From assembly GCF_003573695.1 (NCBI RefSeq), contig NC_039363.1, positions 127,331,302 to 127,395,301 on the forward strand: 64,000 bases of DNA, given 5' to 3'. Within the stretch, counting starts at the first letter, position 1. The number at the start of each line of letters is the position of its first letter. The translations under genes and the position numbers were made by a program. This document shows, in pieces, positions 11,852 to 23,257 of the stretch. The DNA comes from Papaver somniferum (Eukaryota > Streptophyta > Magnoliopsida > Ranunculales > Papaveraceae). The notes under the pieces were generated by a model. The model was given only the letters and a program-made list of their open reading frames with translations. It had not been told where the DNA came from and searched no databases.

Positions 11852-13143
11852 TGATAGACACATTTTTGTGTCTACGTTGTCCCTAATTTCATGTATTGTT
11901 GGTACTCGATTTTTTGTACTTATTATGGTATTTTATGTGTTTTTAGGTATTTTTGGAAATAAACATTCTTGGAAAAATCGGCTCGAAAAGTCTTCTAAAG
12001 CACCGGAAGGAACATATTATTCAGACTCTCACTTGTGGATAAGGGGCGCCCAAATGATAAGGGGTACCCAAAGGATATTTGTACCCAAGCAGCTGATCAG
12101 AGACACCCCTCATGGCATCTGCTATTCGCACCCCAGGACCGGATAGGGGGCACCCATCTTCTTCTTCACGGGAAAGATATTTGGCAGGAAAAGAAATCTC
12201 AACTGTGTGAGATTCTGGTCATGATATTATGGGGATATTTGTGTCTTTAAGACATGATTATCTTCTTACAATGATAGTAAGATTTTGTACGTGTCTTGAA
12301 TGGAAGGAAATCGTATACTTTTGGATATTTTCGAAAACAGAGAAGGAATTATTCACGGAATTAATTGAAGATATTCTCTTCATTATTTGGCTCAATTAAA
12401 TGAGAAGATTTGGATATACCATACAACTCAGAAGACGTGTGAAAATGGTGAGGAAATATTCCCGTGAAATACTTTCATTAACTGCAAAGATCTTTTGGAG
12501 TAATTGAGATGATTGTCGACCTAAGATTGGCTTCACAATATAAATAAGAGTGTCTTGGGTATCAGTGAGCGGATGGAGAGTTTGGGGATCGTTTAGAGCA
12601 AACCCGGTTTAATCATTATTTTCTCCCATTTCATCACTTGTAAACACTTTTGAGCAATGAAAAATTATTCTGAATGTGTTTCCAATATGCGGAGCTAAAC
12701 CCAATCCTTGGGGCTATGGAGGAAGCCGTTGTTTCGGTAAAAGTGATATATTTTTATTAATTAATTACAACAACTCTATTATGATTTTTGCATTGAATTA
12801 AAAATTGTTTATATGATTTTGATTAGTTAGGTGTATTTTCTCTTGATAGAATATGCTTGCTTTAGGGTTTTGATATTCTATGCTTGGATTAACATCTATT
12901 CTTTTGGAAATCTACATGTCTAGGAAATACTATTAGAATCAATTTGAATGTTGAGTTGCATAATTATTGTTTTATTAAATCACTATTATCAACCAATGGT
13001 GGAATCCTAGTCCCATTCTCTCCATAAGTTTCACAACATCTTTTCAATTTAGTTCGCTATTTTTATTTATTAAAAAATCTAAAAATCCGCTTTCACAAGT
13101 CTTGAACGAATCATATTACTACAAAAACTTTGAAATTACATCA
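11852..13143 (+). repeat. 3' LTR of Gypsy-A
   Basis: TGATAGACAC...TTACATCA, about 97% like the 5' LTR by eye, followed by the duplication TACTT. Confidence 0.88.
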
Positions 13144-13148
13144 TACTT

Positions 13149-14469
13149 CTCTTTGTAGATACCTGTGCAGATGGAATGTGCATGATCGTGAATATTCCAT
13201 AGTCTTTTCATGAGAAAAGATTTATTGTGATGGCTACTCTTCCTGATGCCGAGTCCTCCTTTTGCTATCGGTGTGTGGAGTTTGTTCCATCCCAAAGGGT
13301 GAATTTTTCTAACAGAGGAATCATTCCCTTGTCGATTTGTTTGTGGAAATGAGCGGGTAAAATTTGTGTTTGCATAAGGTGGTTGGAGGTTCGAGTTAAG
13401 GAGGTTTTAATGAGAACTAACCTTACACCGTTTTGCCATCCAACCTTGAGCTTTACGAGCTAGCCTTTGAATCAAAGGCTCGAAGATGTGGCGGTATGTT
13501 CTAATGCTTTTGAATTGGACTCCAAGATATAGAGGAGGGATTTAGGAGGTTGGCATGTTGTAAAATTGGTGTAGAGTATTTACATCGTTTGGAAGTAATC
13601 TCGTATGGTGGATGAATGTTGATTTTTCTGTGTTGATTATTTGTCCTGCCGATGTTCCATATGATTGAGTATCTTTTTTAGGTGGATGTTACTCTGTTGG
13701 GAGGCTCTGTAGGTGATTAGGAGATCTTCTGCATACATAAGATGTAATATGGGTGGTGCTTTTTGCGATATTCTGGGACCTCGAACCAGCTGTTTGGCTT
13801 CCAGTTTGGCAAGATTTGTTGACAGAATTTCAGCACAAATAATGAAAATGTGTGAAGATATGGGATCACCTTGTTTTATGCCTCTCGTCGGTGTGATGAA
13901 ACCATGAGGGGTTCCATTGATGTTGATGTAGTAGGTGAATGAGCTGATACATAACATGATATAGTCCACAAAAATTGTCTGGAATCCTAATTTGGTGAAG
14001 TATTTTTTAATAAGACCCCAGTCAAGGCTATCATATGCCTTTTGGATATCTAGTTTAAGAGCAATTTTGGGTTCTGTGGTGATGGATGAGGTTTTGATGT
14101 AGTGGAATAGCTCTCCTACAATTGCGATGTTATCATGAATTGAGCGTTGAGGGATGAAGGCGCTCTGATACGAGCTTATTAGAAATGGGAGAAGGGGTCA
14201 AATGCGGTTGATTATAATTTTTGATATGATTTTATAACAGACATTGCAGAGGATGATAGGTCTGAATTGAAATGCTTTTGTTGGGTGGTCCACTTTTGGA
14301 ATTAGTGTAATATTTGTATGGTTCATGAGGGGGTGGATATTTAAAGAATTAAAAAAACTTCGAACCATAGCTATTATTTGTGTGTGAGTGGTATCCCAGA
14401 AAACTTTGAAAAACTCACTTGTATAACCATCCGGTCCAGGGGCATTTTCTGAATTGTTGGAGAACATAG
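13149..14469 (-). pseudogene. LINE-A reverse transcriptase domain
   Basis: Two frames carry recognisable RT blocks. 14467-14198 reads NAPGPDGYTSEFFK, then ITLIPKVDHPTKAFQFRPI and CNVCYKIISKII (RT blocks 1-2). 13969-13637 reads GIKQGDPISSHIF (block 4) and HLMYAEDLLI, with YAED at the catalytic site instead of the usual F/YADD. The part between lies in other frames, so the gene is broken. The order and motifs are those of plant L1 ORF2. The loss of one catalytic Asp fits a dead copy. Confidence 0.75.
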
Positions 14470-15272
14470 CTTGCTTGATTTCTTGTACAGTTATTTCTGC
14501 TGAGAGTGAAGCACATTGTGCGGGTGTTAATCTTGGTGTTATTTCCTCAAATAGATATTCATCTATTATTATGTTCGGAGCCGTGTATTGAGTTGTGAAA
14601 TGGTCCAGGATGATCTGAATTACTTGATCTTTATCGGAAACCCTGTTGTTTTGTTGATCTTGTAATTGTTGAATGTTGTTGCGACTTCGGTGTATGGTTG
14701 CATTGGTGTGGAAGAAGGTCGTATTATTATATCCTGATTGGAGCCGTCATATTCTGGATCTTTGTTTCCAATACGTGGCATGACATTGGAGTAAGGTTAG
14801 GTGCTGATTCCTTAGCTCTTTTTCTTAATTTAGCCAAAATGATAATTCCTCGCCATTATGAATGGCACACTGATGTTGTGCCCTCTTAATTTGCGCCGTT
14901 GACTTGCATATTAGTGTTGGAATATGCCCAAAGGTGTCTTTGTTCCAATCCATAAGAGTTTGGCCAGTAGTGATTAGCTTTAGCTGAAGGTCCAGAGCAG
15001 GTTCAGCGTCACTTTGTTGAGTCCAGGCCGGGAGATACAACTTGTTTGAGATGAGGGTGCGTCAAACATAGATGTTCAAATTTGTAATTTTTTTGTCCCT
15101 GCCATTCAATTGTTTTGGTGCGCAAAAGGATGGGTGCATGATCAGACGCTATTCTCGGAAGATGAGTAACTGCGGCATGAGGATTTGTCGTGCGCCAATA
15201 TGGGGTTGCAAGAGCTCTATCCAATCTTTCTAATATGTTGTCTTGACCCTGCTGATTGTTTGTCCAAGTTTA
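14470..15272 (-). pseudogene. LINE-A endonuclease C-terminus and linker to RT
   Basis: Near 15260-15200 the minus strand encodes TWTNNQQGQDNILERLDRAL, the typical C-terminal L1 endonuclease motif, then RIASDHAPILL with the catalytic SDH triplet. The frame 15040-14825 continues the linker (LKLITTGQTLMDWNKDTFG). The segment joins the endonuclease centre at 18026-18221 when the solo LTR and one TGGAT copy are removed; a stop codon lies at that join. Confidence 0.72.
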
Positions 15273-15277
15273 TGGAT

Positions 15278-18020
15278 TGAAAGGACGAGGGTACCCAAAT
15301 ATACCTCAATCTAAAAAAAATCCACCTATAAGTCCTTTATCCTAAAGTGATTGTCTATGGACTGAGTCGAGACAATACAACAAATCGGTTCACACTTCGT
15401 GTGATCGTCTATGGATACGAGATCGAGACAATACAACAACAAAGTATGTTTACTTGATAAAAGGTTCAGACTTAACCAAACACAATAGGATTACTATCAG
15501 GTAAATAGGAATTAACGTTTGGGTAATTTACTTTAAATCATAATAAAAACAATTATAATTGCGGAAAATAAAAGTAAGTGACACAGCAAGATTTTGTTAA
15601 CGAGGAAACCGCAAATGAAAAAAAACCCCGGGACCTTGTCCAGAATTGAATACTCTCAGGATTAAGCCGCTATACAAAATCAAACCAACTTCGTATAGTT
15701 GAGACCAAGCAACTAAACCTATAGTTCACATAAATCCGTCTGTATCCCCACGCCTCCAACTTGTAATAAGTCACGTACTTGGAACAATTCCTTTGGTTCG
15801 TATTCCAAACAGTAAAGGAACAACAAATATGTTTGGTGTCAACTCTTTTCAACCAAGTGATGTGAGTTCGACAAAAGGCTCTTCTGTTTATCTCAATAAA
15901 CTCCTTTTTCAGGTTCTTAGATCTATCTTATCAACAACTACTAAAGTAATTGTTAAGATTTTGCAATCAATATTTTTAATCACAAAGAATTGTATTGATG
16001 TCAATCTACTTAACTAATCAATCTAATCTACCACAAGGATAAATCGATTATAGTTGGATTATCTTTAACCGAAACAAGTATTGTGCACACCAAAGATTAT
16101 GAACCCAAATCAGAAATCTTTAAAGTTTTCTTTGACAAATCTTCTTAGATCTTCAATAAACACCTGCACATAATTAACTTGAATCTCTTGTGATCAATCA
16201 CGCACAGAACGGAGTCTGTTAACAATGGATTATCACAAGACGTCTTTAGATCTACAAACAGTCTAAAGATCCCCGTCGAAACTTCGATCTAGTTTGAGTG
16301 AATCTTATATCAGAAGAGAAGATTCTCAAGCATAAACAAACTAGGTGCAATCAAAATTCAACCACCGTTAGTCAATCAAATCAATCGAAAACAAAAGATA
16401 AACCGTAATTATCTAGTTTCCCACCAACGGTACAAATAGAGCTTTTCAATCCCAAAGAAGTCTTTAAACCGATCGGCCGTAAGAGATTTCTCCTAATTAG
16501 GTTACTTTCCTCTCCCAATAGCAGGCTCCACCAGTAACAACACAACTGAGGTAGTTTTACTGGCTCTGAGGATTAGTTTGCTCTAAATGAAAACTTTGAT
16601 ATTTATAGACAAGGAAGTTTGGACACCAAGGAATTTCCAAAACCGAAAATATTCTCAAGATATGCAATATATTCCAAATCCGGTTTCCATAATTCCTGGA
16701 AATGCTTTGTCCAAACATTGACCGAAATTCTCTTAGAAAATCTCCAACTAGTAAATGCACATTACTAATTTTTCATTTTCCAAAAATAAAATTAAAAACC
16801 TTAAATAAAAGATTCTCAACTTATTTTTTCGATCCTGGATTTTCCTTTAGCTATTAAGGAATATCTTTGAACAATTAAAGATAAGAGTTACTGCACATGT
16901 TCAAAGTATGTCGACATCTTTACTTTGTAAGTCCTATTTCATACTTACAATCTTGAAACCGATTTGCCACACTTTCAAACAAGTTTAGAATTGGTTCATC
17001 TAACTTTCAAGAACTACGTGATTGATCAAGAACACTCAATCACCAAACATGGGTTTCACGGTTCTACCAAAACAAGTTTCGGTTCTACCTCCATGTGAGT
17101 ACTGGATTTAGTCACACTAGCTTTCCAAAAATTCGGTTGACTAGGTACTATGATCGGTTCCCATATATATATGGTATATAACTTGTACTTGTTGCACATG
17201 TCCATAGGATCGGTTCCCCTTTGCCTAAAAACGTGTTGCACATGTCCATAGGATCGGTTCCCCTTTCTACTAAAAACTGGTTGCACCTCATACAAGGATC
17301 GATTCCCCTCTTGTGATCGGTTGCACCTCTTACTAGGATCCGTCCCACTAATAAAAGTCATACCAATACAAAATTCAGGCCTTTGTGAATAGTTTTACAA
17401 AGAATATCAACAAGTCATCAGTGGTTATACTAATCACACATATTGGTAGTTCAAAAGATATGCAATGAATAACAATACCAATAATGCGTAGCGATTTCCC
17501 TTTCGATTCACAAAACAAGTTCATGAATTTACTTCCTTTAAACAAATGTAAAACATCGTTTCCTAGGATGAAATCTTCACCTTATACCCATACATAATCA
17601 CAATAGCATTCAAACGATTATGTCGATGTCTTATATACAAAGTTTAATGGTAAAGCAATAAACCTCATATTGTATTCATTAATACTATGTCTAACTAGAG
17701 TATAATCATTCATGCTTCGTAGTTATGTTTTCAATATGCACCACTTAAAAGATATGTTAGGGAATGAACAGTTCGAGTCAAATATCACTAACCTCAAGTG
17801 GAAGGATGATGTTGTCGTTGTAGCTCCTTACTTATTCACTTCTTCAAGTCTTCGCAATACTTGTAATGTCTCATATCCTAATACTTTCAATCTAACCTAT
17901 ACGAAGTTGACTCTAGTACATAATCAAGCGACTCTTTAAATGAGTTTTGTCTCACTAAAATATGACAACCAAACTTCATATACCAATGCTTGGTGGGTTC
18001 AACCGAGCTATGCTCTAACA
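15278..18020 (-). repeat. Solo LTR of family LTR2 in LINE-A
   Basis: On the minus strand it begins TGTTAGAGCATAGCTCGGTT and ends CCTTTCA. TGGAT flanks both sides (15273-15277 and 18021-18025). The length of 2743 bp and the sequence match the 5' LTR of the element at 35329-38139. Only one LTR and no internal region is present, so it arose by LTR-LTR recombination. A TATA motif (CTATAAATATC on the minus strand) lies at about 16598-16608. Confidence 0.88.
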
Positions 18021-18025
18021 TGGAT

Positions 18026-18221
18026 ATCCACGAAATCCTAGGTCGATGAATCCCATTTGGTATATCATTGTGAGGAATGGGTGAGTCTCGCTATAGTTGA
18101 CTTGTCTTCTTCCTTTCTTATCCGATTGGTTTGTTACTTCATTGAAGTCTCCCACCAACACCCATGAGGTTGAGTTGGTTATGTTGGGGAAAATTGTTGG
18201 GAAATCCTGCTGTTGATGGTG
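18026..18221 (-). pseudogene. LINE-A endonuclease, central part
   Basis: Encodes NSTSWVLVGDFNEVTNQSDK with the GDFN signature of AP-type endonucleases, then MGFIDLGFRGYP, which normally precedes FTWTNN. The segment is open and joins cleanly to 20932 upstream when one GTTTT copy is removed. Confidence 0.78.
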
Positions 18222-18226
18222 GTTTT

Positions 18227-20926
18227 TAGCTTAGGGTCATAAAACCTTGCATATGATGTGACGTCACTCTGTAAGGAAACTATGTCGTGAGTGCTAACCT
18301 CTCCACCGACATATTTATTGAGCCGTTCAATATATCGATATGAAATTTACCCAGACTGGCGAATGTAGCAACCATCCTAAATGTCCAGTAAATTTCGGCT
18401 CCTTCCCTACACTTAACTTCCTTTGAATGCCTTCTATGATATGTTCTCCGGCTGAACCCTTAATATTGATATGGCATGACGATTTGTGTTCACTTGCATA
18501 AGAGTAGCACGAATCTCCAAATATCAAGGATAAGACCTTTGCATAAGGTATTCAATCAGAAAAGCATGCTTCTCTCTGAAAATGAACTTAAAAGAACTTT
18601 GTGTCAACACATAGAATTCAATCAATTGTCCTGACTAACTTGCAGAAGTTAGGGTTTCGCGCCTCGCGCAGTATACCAGATCTTGCTTGTCAAAATTAAG
18701 CCTAAGCAAACTAGGTAATTAATCCTCCAAGGATTAGCAGGTGCAAAACCTCGCCCAGAATCAGAAAAACAGGGAGCCGCAGCAGCAAAGGGAGGATTGG
18801 CCATGATTTAGGCCAGCTGGCGCCGCCTTCCATTGGCCACGCCCCATCCTAATCCGTCCTTATTTCCCTCGACTAATCAGGTCGCTTTAAACTCGCCACG
18901 AGCACATAAGTTGTGGTTGGGCCCATGCTTGTCGGCCCCACTTCCCATCGATCAATCGGGTCGCTCTAGAGCCGTCACACTCTCGCCAGAAGTGTATCCG
19001 CGTCTTATGTTTGGCTGGCCCCCTTTTCGTGGCCAATCGAGTTTCTCTAAACTTGCCACCATACATTAAAGGCCAAACACACCCTGCCGCGCCACCATAC
19101 TAACTGGCAAGCCAAACGCGCCCTGCCACGACAACATATTGATCGGCATGCCAACATGCCACTATACCACGGGAGCATGCCAACATGCCACTCTACCGCG
19201 GTAACATGCCAACACGCCACTCTGCCGCGGTAACATTCAACTTCGTGGCGACCTGCCATAAAAGGCACCACACGGCAATCCCTACTCCTGTGGCCGTTTC
19301 CACACTCCGTCCCTGCCATAGTTCCTTTGGAATATCCATGGCGCCATTCGCACAAAAGTATCGCCATGCCACAACTACTAGTATGCCACCATGCCACGAC
19401 TACTGGCACACCGTTATGCCATGGCTACTGGCACACTGCTATGCCACGGCTACTAGCATGCCGCCATGCCACGATACTAGCACGCCGCTATGCCACGGCT
19501 ACTCGCATGCCGCCATGCCACGGATACTGGCACACCGCTATGCCACGGCTACTGGCACACTGCTATGACGCATCTACTATCATGACGCCATGTCACAGCT
19601 ACTAGCATGCTGCCATGCCACGGCTACTGGCACGTCTCTATGCCACGGCTACTGGCACGTCGCTATGCCACGGCTACTGGCACACTGCCATGCCACGACT
19701 ACTAGCACGCCGCCATGTCGCGGCTACTAGCACGCCGCCATGTCGCGTCTACTAGCACGCCGCCATGCCACGTCTACTAGCACGCCGCCATGTCAATGGA
19801 TCCACTCCGCTATACAATAAGATGCGGCCATAATAAATGGCCATCCTTCCTCATGAGATGCAATCTCAGTCATTCAAGTTCGCCACCCAACTGACAGACT
19901 TGTGGTAAGTTTCAGGCGACCAGCTGCCTAAATCTAGTGGCCATGGCTACGCCAGGCGCCACTTGCATTAACGTGCCACTGGCATGCACAAGTCATGCCA
20001 GCCACGCCACATTTCCATTGCGCCGTTATCAGGCACCAATACAAGGTATACATAATCAACGGCTACCCTCCTTCATGAGATGCGATCTCAGCCACCAAAG
20101 TTCGCCACCGAACTGACAAACTTGTGGAAAGTTTTAAGCGACTAACCAAAACGAGCCCAATAGACTTACATACTATTTTCATACGGTAAGTCCCTTGACT
20201 TTGACTGACCACACGTAGCAAAGTGCTACATGTTTTCCACGAAAACACTCGAGACATCAAAAATGTCACAAACTGGGGGGATGTTCATCAGGGTATTGGT
20301 ATGGAGGTTTACAGCATGCGGCGTGCAATGCACCCGTTACAAGAAAGTGTTATGAAGTGGGACAATTAGTGGTGATAAAAGTAACGGTTTGAACAATTCA
20401 TTTCCTTCATCATGGAAGCGTAATGTCTGACAGTTACACGAATTCACTTCCTTCATCATGGAAGCATAACGTCTGACAGTTATACGTTACCCTATTCTTC
20501 ACCACTCAATCGTTTCCACTTCCTACGAGACCAGGGTACGTTTCAATATGGCTTGTATAAATAGGCTTCACCTATCTTCACCAAACAACAAGTTTTGGTC
20601 GGCAACAATATAGTATCCATAAATTACCAAAGAACTGATAGATTTTCATTCTGCTAGCCAGTTCCACTTTCTGTTACAAGTCATAAACAACCACACCTTC
20701 AGAATCAACTATTCTGGTCTCAACACTTTCTTCGCTTCCCTCCCTAAGACTAACCCTTTTCCTTCACTTTGTGACCGAAGCAATTCTGGAACGAACATTT
20801 CTTGGTTTAGGCCAGATTTGTACAGATTGATCTCTCGAATCAAAAGTACTCCCGTGCAGTACATTTTTTAGGGTCTAGACTCGTTTCTCATCCACACATA
20901 CGAAATTACCAAAACCGGTAGAAACA
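18227..20926 (+). mobile_element. 2.7-kb LTR-type insertion with minisatellite (probable solo LTR)
   Basis: It is bounded by GTTTT on both sides (18222-18226, 20927-20931), and removing it restores the LINE-A endonuclease frame, so both ends are well fixed. It starts TAGCTTAGGG (an expected G changed to A) and ends GGTAGAAACA. A TATA motif (TGTATAAATAGG) at about 20566-20577 lies 350 bases from the end, as in an LTR. A polypurine-like AACTGGGGGGATGTT at 20269-20284 could instead mark the start of a 645-bp 3' LTR, but no second LTR is present. I favour a solo LTR of a Tat-like Gypsy family. No protein domain is visible. Confidence 0.6.
19371..19797 (+). repeat. 25-bp GC-rich minisatellite, about 17 copies
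   Basis: A unit close to CTACTGGCACACCGCTATGC plus CACGG repeats with drift from about 19371 to 19797. A looser repeat with GCGGTAACATGCCAACA precedes it at 19130-19250. The block is clearly GC-richer than its surroundings. The ORFs reported here in several frames are produced by the repeat and are not genes. Confidence 0.85.
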
Positions 20927-20931
20927 GTTTT

Positions 20932-21301
20932 CACCCACAAACGCCTGCCAAAAATCAGATTTCGCTGCTGGATGTGGAGGAGCGTAAATGCCTGTGCAGA
21001 TCTATGGTTGCGCCGGAGCTTGGGGAGTTACAAGGACATGGATGAAACTCTGGGATTTATTTAGCACTCGAATGTTTAGGCTGTTCCACATGAGACCAAG
21101 TCCTACTCTTCGACCAACTTTGGGGACCAAGGTTAGGTTTTGGAATTGAAGGGATTGAGAAAGTCTTGACCTGTGTCTTTCATTAGATAAAATTTCTGAA
21201 AGGAAGAGAAAATTTGTCTTGTGTAAAGAGATTATATCTTTTAGGTGTTGTATTGTGGTTGTATTATTAATGCCCTGGCAATTCCAGGCCAAGATGTTCA
21301 T
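20932..21301 (-). pseudogene. LINE-A endonuclease N-terminus
   Basis: From the ATG at 21301 the frame reads MNILAWNCQGINN, NFLFLSEILSNERH with the metal-binding E, and, past a TAG at about 21000, ICTGIYAPPHPAAK. These are the first blocks of a plant L1 ORF2 endonuclease. The methionine lies 42 bases inside the element's 5' end, so this copy contains ORF2 only. Confidence 0.8.
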
Positions 21302-21353
21302 GTTTAAAAGTTGAGACTAGAAATGGATGTGGAGAGGAATTAAAAAGAGCTAG

Positions 21354-21761
21354 TTACAATCATGAACAACAATTGAAAGAGCAAAATTACATTGCGGCAC
21401 GGAATACATCTGCCCAAGGACAACTGACTCCAGTAACCGGTGATGTCGACACAAGTCAATCAATTTACCTATTAGTGGGGTCATATCTCCATCAGGTAGT
21501 CGCTTCCCGTTCTTCTTCTTCAGTGGACTCAATTTGTGATTGAACTCCTTCTTCAATTTATAGTACTCTTAATTGAGTTGCATCTCGTCTCAATCTAGGA
21601 TTATGAACTTTATACCTAGTAGTACAATGCTTCATGCGACTCATTTTGTAGTCGTGTTTAATTGACGATCAAAATTTTATGAATCTTCGATTACGACGAT
21701 GAAGAAGTAATTAATATTGTTGAAAGCGGAAGTGAGGTTTTGTTAACGAAATTAACTTGTA
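21354..21761 (-). other. Older flank of LINE-A with a gene-like fragment
   Basis: The minus strand near 21690-21510 resembles 3020-3237 of the plus strand. It encodes HNPRLRRDATQLRVL, a stop, then IEEGVQSQIES. A 68-codon frame (21556-21350) lies in another phase. No family is recognised. It may be an ORF1-like or host-gene remnant. Confidence 0.4.
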
Positions 21762-22790
21762 ATTGAATGTTTGTTTGATCAATCACATAGTTCTTGAAAG
21801 TCAGATGAACCAATTCTAAACTTGTTTGGAAGTGTGGCAAATCAGTTTCAAGGTTGTAAGTGTGAAAGAGAACTTACAAAGTAAGGATGTCGACATGCTT
21901 TGAACACGTGCTGTGAATGTTTATTTCTTTAATTGTTCAAAGTTATTCCTTAATAGCTAAAGGAAGAAAAACCCAGGATCGAAACATAAGTAAGTTAATA
22001 ATCTTTTAATTAAGGTTATTAATTTCATTTTGTAGGGAAATACCATAATTAGTAATGTGCATTTACTAATTAGATTTTCCGATAGATTTCGATCATTATT
22101 TTTGGATAGAGCATTTCCAGGAATTATGGAAACCGAATTTTTGCTTTAATGAATATCTTGAAGATATTTTCGGTTTTGGAAATTCCTGGTGTCCAAACTT
22201 CCTTGTCTATAAATACTTGAAGTTTGCCTTTCTAGCAAACTAATCCTTCGTAACAACAGACTTCCTCTTTTGTTGTTGTTACTGGTGTAGCCGCCTATTC
22301 GAAGAGGAGAGTAACCTAATTAGGCGAAATCTCTTACGGCCGCTCAGTTTAAAGTATTCTTTGGTATTGAGAAGCTCTAGTGTGTACCATTGGTGGGAAA
22401 CTAGATAATTGCGGTTTATATTTTGTTTTCGATTGATTTGATTGACTAACGGTGGTTGAAATCTGATTGCACCTAGTTTGTTTATGCTTGATAATATTCT
22501 CTTCTAATATAAGATTCACTCAAACTAGTTCAGATTTTCGACAGGGATCTTTAGACTGTTGTTAGTTCTAAAGACGATCTTGTGATAATCCATTGTTAAC
22601 GGACTCTGTTCTGTGCGTGATTGATCACAAGAGATTCAAGTGATTGTGTGCAGGTTTATATTGAAGATCTGAGAAGATTTGAAGACGAAGAAGATATTGA
22701 AGATTTCTGATTTTTGAGTTCATAATCTTTGGTGTGCACACTACTTGTTTCGTTAAAATAGGATCCAATTAAAATATCGATTTATCCTTG
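21762..22790 (+). repeat. LTR2 fragment, plus strand
   Basis: Matches the reverse complement of about 29649-30680 over its length, including the TATA motif (GTCTATAAATACTTG, about 22204-22218). The 5' part of the LTR is missing, and on the right it joins a piece of Gypsy-type LTR at 22791. Confidence 0.75.
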
Positions 22791-22858
22791 CTAATGACTC
22801 CAAAATACCTAAGCACTCAAAAACACACATAAGATACATAATTTACAAGAAAACTTAG
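22791..22858 (-). repeat. Gypsy-type LTR piece joined to LTR2
   Basis: This 68-bp stretch is the reverse complement of 29581-29648, where it is part of a longer LTR start (TGATAGGTGTC at 29529). Confidence 0.7.
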
Positions 22859-23257
22859 GCAGGATTTAATATTCCTGCTGCAAACCGCAAAAATAGTTAC
22901 AAGTTAGCGGCCTTTCGAGTTCTCTAAATGTAAAATTGAGCGAGACGCATTTAAGTAAAAAAAATTGTAATGTATGCAATTGTACTGGTTACATAGCACG
23001 CGGTTACAAACTTCCAATTCACCTGTCATTGGAAGCATCAACTGCCACTTTTTTACGCAGCCTTTTCCTTGGAGCCATATATATGTCGGAATCTACACAC
23101 CCTAATTGGGGTTAGTACTAGTAGTGATTATTTGCAAAGAAAAATAAGAGATCTAACTGTACTGTGCAGACTGAAATATAGAATGTTAACAAAGTGACAC
23201 TGCTAAAAAATTGTACAACATGTTCAGTGGCCAAGCTTGTTTGGGCACTGCCTTGAT
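22859..23257. other. Unassigned spacer before LINE-B
   Basis: About 400 bp with no ORF or motif I recognise. Part of it may be the LINE-B 5' untranslated region. Confidence 0.4.

Larger units (their letters stand above)
5228..13143 (+). mobile_element. Gypsy-A: full-length non-autonomous Athila-type element
   Basis: Two LTRs of about 1.29 kb (5228-6518, 11852-13143) with TG...CA ends, a PBS resembling the tRNA-Asp complement, gag-protease, an acidic linker, and a polypurine tract make a complete 7.9-kb element. There is no reverse transcriptase, RNase H or integrase between protease and 3' LTR. By eye the two LTRs differ at roughly 35-45 of about 1290 positions, near 3%, so the insertion is fairly recent. 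It lies inside LINE-A. Gag and the protease of DLGAS type resemble those of Athila-like elements as I know them. Confidence 0.88.
3701..21343 (-). mobile_element. LINE-A: L1-type non-LTR retrotransposon split by three insertions
   Basis: Read on the minus strand, the element starts about 42 bases before a methionine opening the endonuclease motif MNILAWNCQG (21301) and ends in a 15-base poly-A tail (poly-T at 3701-3715). The 10-bp sequence AAAGAGCTAG is found at 3691-3700 and 21344-21353, and is the likely target-site duplication. Endonuclease, reverse transcriptase, zinc-binding (zf-RVT) and RNase H regions follow in the order known for plant L1 LINEs. Three LTR-type insertions separate the parts; without them the element is about 4.3 kb. 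No ORF1 (gag-like) is included between the duplications. Several stops and frameshifts show it is dead. Confidence 0.8.

Noticed and set aside
17056..17361. ORF with repeated RGATDHKRG-like and MDMCNTF-like segments
   Set aside because: It translates a short tandem repeat (GGATCGGTTCCCC with GCACATGTCC) inside the LTR2 solo copy, and the other LTR2 copies do not keep the frame.
19047..19605. Overlapping ORFs of 92-127 codons on both strands (repeats of MPRLLA, CHGYWHTAMP and similar)
   Set aside because: Produced by the 25-bp minisatellite, whose GC-rich unit lacks stops in several frames.
19130..19800. CRISPR-like regular repeat
   Set aside because: Units are contiguous without unique spacers, and the context is plant nuclear DNA.
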